Below, piece after piece: positions 1 through 4,771 of a stretch of 9,955 nucleotides of DNA. The notes under the pieces were generated by a model. It was not told the DNA's origin, ran no database searches, and saw only the letters and a list, made by a program, of their open reading frames with translations. Numbering within the stretch: the stretch's first letter is position 1; every line of letters begins with the position of its first letter. This DNA comes from an uncultured Eubacterium sp. (GTDB taxonomy: Bacteria > Bacillota > Clostridia > Lachnospirales > Lachnospiraceae), in assembly GCA_910584595.1 (NCBI GenBank), contig CAJUBQ010000080.1, positions 1 through 9,955 on the forward strand. The letters are read 5' to 3'. Both the position numbers and the translations under genes were made by a program.

Positions 1-158
1 TTTTCTCTCACAGCGTCCGAGTAGCCAGAATGTAACACTTTTTGTAAATTGTTGCGTTTCCGCTTAAGTTCGCGCTTATGGGGACGTGCCCCGGGTGGAG
101 CTGTTCGCCCACCAGACCAATGCGTATAAACTTCCTTAATATTCTTCCCTGCAATCAT
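1..158 (-). other. Unrecognised open frame running off the left edge
   Basis: On the minus strand a frame is open from base 200 to base 1 and leaves the window. Its first ATG is at 158, giving about 52 codons, rich in Lys/Arg and reading like real protein (for example HWSGGRTAPPGARPHKREL). The GGAG at 183-186 is 24 bases from this ATG, too far to act as its ribosome binding site. In-frame residues above the ATG (KKQEKNNQACIA) also look protein-like. It could therefore be the inner part of a truncated gene, or the head of a gene lying to the left. I do not recognise the family. A chance frame remains possible in such a short stretch. Confidence 0.3.
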
Positions 159-289
159 TGCAATACATGCCTGATTATTTTTCTCCTGCTTCTTATATAT
201 TCAAATTTATAGCTTTCACACCATATAGTTTCATAATATCCAAACGATTAAAAAGTTTCCAAAACGCCAAAAATGCTGTTTCTATACGA

Positions 290-312
290 AATGTAAACTG
301 GAAGTTTACATT
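290..312 (-). terminator. Short perfect dyad at the end of the first MATE gene, possible weak terminator
   Basis: AATGTAAACT (290-299) and AGTTTACATT (303-312) form a 10-bp perfect stem with a 3-base loop, overlapping the MATE stop codon. On the minus strand it is followed by TCGTATAG, not a T-run, so termination would be inefficient. It could instead be a protein-binding palindrome. The rest of 159-289 shows no gene, promoter or repeat that I can support. Confidence 0.3.
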
Positions 313-1660
313 ATTCTATTTCTATTCCTAATTTTCGGTAAACAGTTACCCACATCGTCCCAAAAGAGGCCAGCCCACCGATCAAATTAGACACTGGCTC
401 TGCCAAAAACACACCATCCACTCCAAAGCCGGCGGCCGGAAGAAAAATTGTCAGCGGAACTACAATGATAACCTTTCGAAACAGGGAAAAGAATATGGAA
501 CGTTTCGCATATCCAAGCGCTTGAAATGTGCTCTGTCCTGAAAACTGAAACGCCATAAAACAAAACCCGAAAAAATATAAATGCAGCGCTTTCGTACCAG
601 ACTGCGCCATCGAAACATCATTGGTAAAAACAGAAAACAAAAGATTGGGAATAAGCATGACAAGCCCCCATGCAAGCAGCGTATAAGCAATGCCAATCAA
701 CGCGGTAAAACGAATGCTTTCCTTCACACGGGAAAGTTTCCCTGCTCCATAATTATATCCGAGAATCGGCTGACAGCCGCTTGTGATTCCCATGACCGGC
801 AGCGATAAAAACTCTCTGACAGAATTTAAAACAGTCATAATGCCGACATATAAATCTCCTCCATAAGTTTGGAGTGTGATATTGCATACGATCTGTACAA
901 GTGCGTTCGTAGCCTGTACAATAAAGCCAGAAGTTCCAAGAGACAAAATATTACGAACAAGTTTACGATTCAGCTTCAGGTTGGATAATTTAAGCTTTAG
1001 CAAAGATTTTTTTCCTGTCAAAAACCGAATGACCCAGATACCGGAGACTGTCTGACTGATAACGGTAGCAAGCGCAGCCCCGCGTACGTTCATATGCAGC
1101 ATAAAAATAAAAACAGGATCTAAGATCAGATTTAACACTGCACCGATCACAGTTGTCAGCATACCGATTCCCGGAAATCCCTGTGCATTAATAAAACCAT
1201 TCATCCCTGTTGCTAACATAGAACATGCCACGCCAAGCAGGTAAATTTGCAAATATTCATCTGCATACAAATAAGAAGCATCGCTCGCTCCAAAAATATA
1301 TAAAATCGGTTTTCGAAACAAATAACAAAAAAAGAAAATAATAACTGAAGAACCAAGCAGCAGAGTAAATACATTTCCCATGATTTTTTCTGCATATTCC
1401 TCTTGCCCGCGCCCTCTGGCAATCGAAAACAACGGCGTTCCTCCTGTGCCTGACAGACTTGTAAATGCCGCTATGATAGTTATGACAGGAAATGTAAGGC
1501 CGATTCCAGTTAAGGCCATATTGTCTGTGTCTGAAAGATGACCGATATATATGCGGTCAACAATATTGTACATAAGCTGTACAAGCTGCGCCAGAGTCAA
1601 AGGGATCGCCTGACTGATAATATTGCGCGATACTTTTCCGCTTGAAAAATCCGTGACCAT
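311..1660 (-). CDS. MATE family efflux transporter (first copy)
   Basis: A 449-residue polytopic membrane protein of the multidrug and toxic compound extrusion family, which exports cationic drugs or metabolites using a Na+ or H+ gradient. Signature stretches are the N-terminal IPLTLAQLVQLMYNIVDRIY, the mid-protein NGFINAQGFPGIGM followed by LNLILDPVFIF, and the second-half SGCQPILGYNYGAGK. The hydrophobic segments fit the usual 12 helices and the length is normal for the family. The frame stays open to 1723, but I start at 1660: AGCAGGTG lies just ahead of that ATG, while the earlier ATGs have no binding site and overlap the likely promoter. It is single-gene, downstream of the ilvC terminator. 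The substrate cannot be told from sequence. Confidence 0.93.
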   Translation of the reverse strand: MVTDFSSGKVSRNIISQAIPLTLAQLVQLMYNIVDRIYIGHLSDTDNMALTGIGLTFPVITIIAAFTSLSGTGGTPLFSIARGRGQEEYAEKIMGNVFTLLLGSSVIIFFFCYLFRKPILYIFGASDASYLYADEYLQIYLLGVACSMLATGMNGFINAQGFPGIGMLTTVIGAVLNLILDPVFIFMLHMNVRGAALATVISQTVSGIWVIRFLTGKKSLLKLKLSNLKLNRKLVRNILSLGTSGFIVQATNALVQIVCNITLQTYGGDLYVGIMTVLNSVREFLSLPVMGITSGCQPILGYNYGAGKLSRVKESIRFTALIGIAYTLLAWGLVMLIPNLLFSVFTNDVSMAQSGTKALHLYFFGFCFMAFQFSGQSTFQALGYAKRSIFFSLFRKVIIVVPLTIFLPAAGFGVDGVFLAEPVSNLIGGLASFGTMWVTVYRKLGIEIE

Positions 1661-1688
1661 AAAACACCTGCTTATCATTGATCTTAAT

Positions 1689-1715
1689 ATTATATGTAAC
1701 AAGTTTAAAAAGCAA
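1689..1715 (-). promoter_or_regulatory. Likely promoter of the first MATE gene
   Basis: On the minus strand a perfect TATAAT (+ strand 1689-1694) has TTGCTT (1710-1715) 15 bases upstream, a short spacer. It lies between the ilvC terminator and the chosen ATG at 1660 and would place the transcript start near 1682. The -10 is convincing, the -35 less so. Confidence 0.5.
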
Positions 1716-1748
1716 CTGTTCAAATTTCCAGATAATAACTTTAAAACA

Positions 1749-1785
1749 AAATACAGTCCTGATTTTAATAATCAGAACTGTATTT
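1749..1785 (-). terminator. Rho-independent terminator of the ilvNC operon
   Basis: Arms 1749-1764 and 1770-1785 pair over 16 positions with one mismatch (C1758/A1776) around a 5-base loop. On the minus strand the hairpin runs into TTTTGTTTTAA, a good U-rich tail. It lies 63 bp past the ilvC stop and insulates the first MATE gene from the amino acid operon. Confidence 0.8.
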
Positions 1786-1848
1786 ATAACCGTTACATTC
1801 AAAATCATTTTCTGAAATCTTTAAGAATAAGAATCAGATTCCGGTTTA

Positions 1849-2871
1849 TTAATTATTGATGAGCTTACTGTCTTCATCATTCCAGCTGTACAGCTTACGA
1901 ACTTCCTTTCCTACTTCTTCTGACGGATGTTCTGCTGCTTTTTTACGCATCATTTTGAAATGTACCTGACGTCCTGCAGGAGACATATCAAGCAGGAATT
2001 CTTTTGCAAAAGAACCGTCCTGAATATCGGAAAGAATTTTCTTCATTGTTGCTTTTGTTTCTTCTGTAATAATCTTTGGACCTGTTACATAATCGCCATA
2101 TTCTGCAGTATTGGAAATCGAATAGCGCATGCCTTCAAAACCAGACTGATAAATCAGATCTACGATCAGCTTCATCTCATGGATACATTCAAAATATGCA
2201 TTTCTAGGATCATATCCTGCTTCGCATAAAGTCTCAAAGCCAGCCTGCATCAGTGCGCATACACCGCCGCATAATACTGCCTGCTCACCAAAAAGATCTG
2301 TTTCTGTCTCTACACGGAAGGTTGTTTCCAAAACGCCGGCTCTTGCACCACCGATTCCTAATGCATATGCTAACGCAAGATCAAGCGCTTTTCCGGTTGC
2401 ATCCTGCTCTACTGCTACAAGACAAGGAACGCCTTTGCCTTCCTGATATTCGGAACGAACGGTATGTCCAGGTCCCTTTGGAGCGATCATCGTTACATCG
2501 ACGTCCTTTGGAGGAACGATTGTTCCATAATTGATATTAAACCCATGCGCAAACATCAGCATGTTGCCTGCTTCCAGATTTGGTTCGATATCATTTTTGT
2601 ACATGTCAGCCTGTTTTTCATCATTAATCAGGATCATAATAATATCTGCCAGTTTCGCAGCTTCTGCTGTATTGTATACTTTCAGTCCTTGCGCTTCTGC
2701 CTTTGCCTTTGATTTGCTGCCTTCATATAAGCCGATAATGACATTGCATCCGGAATCTTTCAGATTCAGTGCATGTGCATGTCCCTGGCTGCCGTAGCCA
2801 ATGATTGCAATTGTCTTGCCTTCTAATAAGGAAAGGTTACAGTCTTCCTGATAATAAATTTTGTTTGCCAT
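1849..2871 (-). CDS. ilvC: Ketol-acid reductoisomerase, class I
   Basis: Cytosolic enzyme of valine, isoleucine and leucine synthesis. It isomerises and reduces acetolactate or acetohydroxybutyrate to the dihydroxy acid, using Mg2+ and NAD(P)H. At 340 residues it matches short class I enzymes. Visible landmarks are the Rossmann glycine motif GYGSQGHAH (25-33), a cofactor loop with Ser52 and Ser54 (usual for NADPH enzymes), catalytic His109 in AHGF, metal ligands Asp192 and Glu196 in ETDLFGEQ, Glu228 and Glu232 in ECIHE, and substrate-binding Ser253 in SISNTAEYGD. A perfect AGGAGG precedes the ATG. It begins 16 bp after ilvN ends, so the two are cotranscribed; the terminator at 1749-1785 closes the unit. 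Cofactor preference is inferred from the loop only. Confidence 0.97.
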   Translation of the reverse strand: MANKIYYQEDCNLSLLEGKTIAIIGYGSQGHAHALNLKDSGCNVIIGLYEGSKSKAKAEAQGLKVYNTAEAAKLADIIMILINDEKQADMYKNDIEPNLEAGNMLMFAHGFNINYGTIVPPKDVDVTMIAPKGPGHTVRSEYQEGKGVPCLVAVEQDATGKALDLALAYALGIGGARAGVLETTFRVETETDLFGEQAVLCGGVCALMQAGFETLCEAGYDPRNAYFECIHEMKLIVDLIYQSGFEGMRYSISNTAEYGDYVTGPKIITEETKATMKKILSDIQDGSFAKEFLLDMSPAGRQVHFKMMRKKAAEHPSEEVGKEVRKLYSWNDEDSKLINN

Positions 2872-2887
2872 TTTTTAGCCTCCTAAA

Positions 2888-3388
2888 TTATTCTAAATAT
2901 GTAACATCGGAAGAACCTCTGGTTAAGCCAGTTATTCCGGTTCTAGCTAATTCAAGAATCTCAAAGCCGGATACAAGATCTAAAAAAGCGCTCAGCTTGT
3001 CCTGATTTCCTGTAAGTTCAATTACCATGGAATCCCGTGTAACATCTACGACTTTTCCACGGAAAATTTCAATCACACTTAATATCTCCTGACGGCTGGA
3101 TTCCTGTACACGAAGCTTGACCAAGATCAATTCTCTTGTTACAGAGCTTCCTGCTTCCAGTTTTTTAATGTCCAAAACATCTTCCAGCTTTGCAAGCTGA
3201 TTTTCAATCTGCTCCAGAATCAGCTTATCCCCGCTCGATACGATGGTTATTCTTGTATAACGCGGATCTGCGGTAACACCGGCGGAAATACTGTCAATAT
3301 TATAGCCGCGCCGGCTGAACAGGCCGGAAACATGGCTTAAGACACTGGAAGTATTTTCAACTAATAATGATAATGCTTGTTTTCTCAT
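2888..3388 (-). CDS. ilvN: Acetolactate synthase small (regulatory) subunit
   Basis: A 166-residue regulatory subunit that binds the catalytic acetolactate synthase subunit (IlvB) and gives valine feedback control at the first shared step of branched-chain amino acid synthesis. The N-terminal ACT domain (about 1-75) carries the typical SLLVENTSSVLSHVSGLFSR and RRGYNIDSIS stretches. The C-terminal small-subunit domain follows (about 82-158). An ATG at 3400 is in frame, but AAGGATGG sits at correct distance from the ATG at 3388, and MRKQALSLLV matches the usual family start. No ilvB lies beside it: the upstream neighbour is non-coding and then a divergent-module regulator, so the catalytic subunit must be elsewhere. 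The gene is first in the ilvN-ilvC operon. Confidence 0.94.
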   Translation of the reverse strand: MRKQALSLLVENTSSVLSHVSGLFSRRGYNIDSISAGVTADPRYTRITIVSSGDKLILEQIENQLAKLEDVLDIKKLEAGSSVTRELILVKLRVQESSRQEILSVIEIFRGKVVDVTRDSMVIELTGNQDKLSAFLDLVSGFEILELARTGITGLTRGSSDVTYLE

Positions 3389-3434
3389 TGTGAAAACCAT
3401 CCTTTTTCTGCATTGATATATTCACACATGTTTT

Positions 3435-3462
3435 ATTCTAGCACATTCGTCGGGAATGTCAA
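3435..3462 (-). promoter_or_regulatory. Promoter of the ilvNC operon
   Basis: On the minus strand a consensus TTGACA (+ strand 3457-3462) is followed after 16 bp by TAGAAT (3435-3440), preceded by TGC, an extended -10. The transcript would begin near 3428, leaving a leader of only about 40 bases. That is too short for a T-box or a leader-peptide attenuator, so control is probably by a DNA-binding repressor or by feedback on the enzyme. Confidence 0.8.
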
Positions 3463-3512
3463 TAAACTTTCTGTCCTTCCAGGAGAAAAAGTTGGAAAAG
3501 CAGGTAAAGTGT

Positions 3513-3617
3513 ATGATAACCGATTACATGGATTCCAAAAAGCATACAGGCACGCACTCGTTGTTTTTGGGGCTGCATTATGGCAGGGTAATATTTATAT
3601 GTATCCCCCTGTTTTAA
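3513..3617 (+). CDS. Possible 34-residue small ORF before a terminator
   Basis: A plus-strand frame starts at ATG 3513 behind a weak AGGTAAAG and reads a charged first half (MITDYMDSKKHTGTH) and a hydrophobic second half ending VIFICIPLF. Its stop falls in the left arm of the terminator-like hairpin at 3605-3663, an arrangement seen for real last genes. I do not recognise it and see no clear plus-strand promoter; the DNA just upstream is the ilvN promoter on the other strand. It may be chance. Confidence 0.18.
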   Translation: MITDYMDSKKHTGTHSLFLGLHYGRVIFICIPLF

Positions 3618-3663
3618 ATTTTGAAATACATATTTTCTTTCATTATGTACAGGGGGTTTTTTT
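3605..3663 (+). terminator. Terminator-like hairpin with T7 tail on the plus strand
   Basis: CCCCCTGT (3605-3612) pairs with ACAGGGGG (3649-3656), directly followed by seven T's. The 36-base loop is unusually long but contains an inner TGAAA/TTTCA stem. On the minus strand there is no T-run, so it does not serve the HTH gene ending at 3694. No recognised plus-strand gene lies upstream, so which transcript it ends is unknown. Confidence 0.5.
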
Positions 3664-3693
3664 CAAAGGCTATGAGACATCATATCTGAAAGT

Positions 3694-3912
3694 TTATAAG
3701 AATTGGTCTGATTCAGACGGTACGTATTCGGCGACTTCTTCCAGTTTACAGTGTAAAATCCTGCAAAGGTCATTCAACGTTGTAGTGTTCAAGGGTTTAT
3801 TATTGCGCAGTTTATCTATTGTGGCACTGGAAATATGGTACTTATGGATGAGCGTATAGGTTGTTTCGGTTGAATCTTTCAGTGTTTTCCAGAAAGGATG
3901 ATATTGTATCAT
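3694..3912 (-). CDS. Small XRE/Cro-type helix-turn-helix regulator
   Basis: A 72-residue stand-alone DNA-binding protein. Residues about 16-63 fit the Cro/C1 fold: a first helix, then TTYTLIHKYHISSATIDKLR as the helix-turn-helix, then LNTTTLNDLCRILHCKLEEV, the classic final helices of HTH_26-like proteins. There is no ligand or oligomerisation domain. AGGAGG lies 9 bases ahead of the ATG. It is divergent from the 53-residue gene at 4025, and the shared 112-bp gap carries a palindrome overlapping the plus-strand promoter. I infer that it represses that promoter and probably itself. Similar mini-regulators are common in mobile elements and toxin-antitoxin loci. The fold is clear; the target is inference. 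Confidence 0.85.
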   Translation of the reverse strand: MIQYHPFWKTLKDSTETTYTLIHKYHISSATIDKLRNNKPLNTTTLNDLCRILHCKLEEVAEYVPSESDQFL

Positions 3913-3938
3913 TTGATAGCCCCTCCTTTTTATAGTGT

Positions 3939-3963
3939 AAGCATAAAATACAGTCCTATGCTT
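3939..3963. promoter_or_regulatory. Second inverted repeat in the divergent control region
   Basis: AAGCATA (3939-3945) and TATGCTT (3957-3963) are perfect inverted arms separated by 11 bp, reaching the -35 of the plus-strand promoter and lying before the HTH gene. It could be a further regulator site controlling the minus-strand transcript, whose own promoter I cannot place with confidence. The arms are short, so this is tentative. Confidence 0.3.
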
Positions 3964-3990
3964 GACTATAGTCAGAAAGATGACTATAAT
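3962..3990 (+). promoter_or_regulatory. Consensus promoter with embedded palindromic operator
   Basis: TTGACT (3962-3967), a 17-bp spacer and TATAAT (3985-3990) make a near-perfect sigma-A promoter for the 53-residue gene. Inside it TGACTATAGTCA (3963-3974) is a perfect 12-bp palindrome covering the -35, and TGACTATA is repeated at 3981-3988 over the -10. Such placement fits a repressor site, most simply for the divergent HTH protein. The promoter and symmetry are seen; the binding partner is inferred. Confidence 0.8.
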
Positions 3991-4024
3991 AAAATAACGA
4001 ATGTTTACAGAGGATGGGAGAAAA

Positions 4025-4186
4025 ATGAGTTTAAATGAATTTAAAGATAGGCTGTTTGATCTATTGAATGAAACGGACTGCCTTCCAATAGCAGACTTGG
4101 AAGTACAGGATACAATGGATGTGATTAAAGTATGCCTGACTGATAAATCCGCATTTAAAATTAAATGCAGCAGATATAAAGATTAG
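4025..4186 (+). CDS. Small hypothetical protein divergent to the HTH regulator
   Basis: A 53-residue soluble protein, MSLNEFKDRLFDLLNE at its head, then LPIADLEVQDTMDVIKVCL and a basic end (KIKCSRYKD). The pattern suggests one amphipathic helix followed by a small beta meander. I have no named family or function for it. I start at 4025, with GGATGGGAG just upstream; the in-frame ATG at 4001 lies only about 4 bases past the expected transcript start. It is driven by the consensus promoter at 3962-3990 and faces the XRE regulator, so the two probably form one module. The role is unknown: an accessory factor or a remnant of a mobile element's control region are both possible. Confidence 0.6.
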   Translation: MSLNEFKDRLFDLLNETDCLPIADLEVQDTMDVIKVCLTDKSAFKIKCSRYKD

Positions 4187-4371
4187 GAATTGCATTTGTC
4201 AAAGTATGGGTTGGCCAGAAGAAGGGGGGTGAAACAGACTTTGGCAGTGTACGAGTAATCAGCATGGTTTCCAGTGTATAACATAAACTTGAATATCCGA
4301 TAAAAATGTACAGATTCAGATTGTTAAGGAGAGAATTGATGCTGATATAGCAAGAAAAGAAGTGAAATATT
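4187..4371 (+). other. Gene debris without an intact frame
   Basis: No complete gene is visible. Two short coding-like plus-strand pieces remain: one ending at a TAA near 4287 and reading VWVGQKKGGETDFGSVRVIS, and one from about 4307 reading IVKERIDADIARKEVKYYGK that continues out of frame over the PIN start. They lie in different frames, as expected of decaying sequence. I cannot name either parent family. Confidence 0.35.
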
Positions 4372-4544
4372 ATGGGAAGAAAGTTCAAAGTATATTTAGA
4401 TACGTCTGTCATAAGCTATTTGCAACAGAGATGCTCCAGAGCGTATGAAAAATAAAGGGTGCGCCGGCAATCACACATCTGGAAAGCTATAAAGATATTG
4501 AAATTATGAATCCGTCGGTATTATTGGGAGGTGGGGAATCATGA
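4372..4544 (+). pseudogene. Decayed PIN-domain toxin (VapC-like), internally deleted
   Basis: The head reads MGRKFKVYLDTSVISYLQQ, the first strand of a PIN nuclease with its first catalytic aspartate in YLDTS. An extra base then shifts the frame: DAPERMK continues in the next frame, as in intact relatives. After a run of A's at about 4448-4455 the sequence jumps to a third frame reading IKGAPAITHLESYKDIEIMN then PSVLLGGG, the usual end of such proteins. Families of this type run about 140-150 residues, so roughly 100 central residues with the other acidic residues are gone. In the literal frame it stops at 4455. The end overlaps the next gene by ATGA. Inactive as a toxin; identification rests on remembered family pattern. 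Confidence 0.75.
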
Positions 4545-4709
4545 CAGGTACATTGGAAATCAGCCCGGATTTTACAATTGAGGATATACACAAAATTCGT
4601 GAGCGTAATTATATGAAATATGTCTGATATAAAACGAATGGTTTACTATAATGATGGAGGGATGGCTTTTCAGCGTGAGACTGAGCAAGCAAGGCTGCAT
4701 CGGAAGTAA
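4541..4709 (+). pseudogene. Frameshifted small partner (antitoxin-like) of the PIN toxin
   Basis: It starts with ATG overlapping the PIN stop by four bases (ATGA), behind GGAGGTG, so the two were translationally coupled. The frame reads MTGTLEISPDFTIEDIHKIR then ERNYMKYV and stops at 4627. One base out of frame the sequence resumes as DIKRMVYYNDGGMAFQRETE and ends at 4709, giving about 56 residues in all. The FTIEDIHKIRE-N-Y head followed by a YYN-G helix is what I recall for short proteins next to PIN toxins in Clostridia and cyanobacteria, hence the antitoxin guess. A 1-base gain (or 2-base loss) near 4624-4630 broke it. If translated, the 28-residue head is unlikely to fold alone. Confidence 0.65.
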
Positions 4710-4739
4710 GAGCGTGTTTGGTAATTTTCAAACACGCTC
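4710..4739. repeat. 11-bp perfect inverted repeat between converging genes
   Basis: GAGCGTGTTTG (4710-4720) and CAAACACGCTC (4729-4739) form a perfect stem with an 8-base loop, starting right after the stop of the broken antitoxin and 33 bp from the blaR1-like stop. Neither strand has a T-run after it: plus continues AAAAATAAAAT, minus CTTACTTCC. It sits where a bidirectional terminator belongs, but looks as much like a dispersed palindromic repeat. Confidence 0.6.
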
Positions 4740-4771
4740 AAAAATAAAATCCATATGATATAAGAATCAAC

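Noticed and set aside
1661..1723. N-terminal extension of the first MATE protein by 21 residues
   Set aside because: The extra ATGs lack binding sites and overlap the TATAAT-containing promoter; the ATG at 1660 gives the normal family N-terminus.
1927..2797. Several plus-strand frames of 80-100 codons opposite ilvC
   Set aside because: They are shadows of the codon usage of a strongly supported conserved gene.
3400..3470. T-box or riboswitch leader for ilvN
   Set aside because: The extended -10 promoter leaves only about 40 leader bases with no room for such structure.
3377..3859. A 160-codon plus-strand frame across the ilvN promoter and the HTH gene
   Set aside because: It is antisense to the clear HTH gene and to the ilvN start, runs through a terminator hairpin, and has no ribosome binding site at its ATG.
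1748..3957. Identical 13-mer AAAATACAGTCCT at 1748-1760 and 3945-3957, considered as a shared regulatory site
   Set aside because: One copy is an arm of the ilvC terminator. A 13-base match in 10 kb of AT-rich DNA is expected by chance about once.
4161..4412. An 83-codon minus-strand frame in the debris region
   Set aside because: No ribosome binding site, overlaps the recognisable PIN head and the end of the 53-residue gene, and looks like a chance AT-rich frame.
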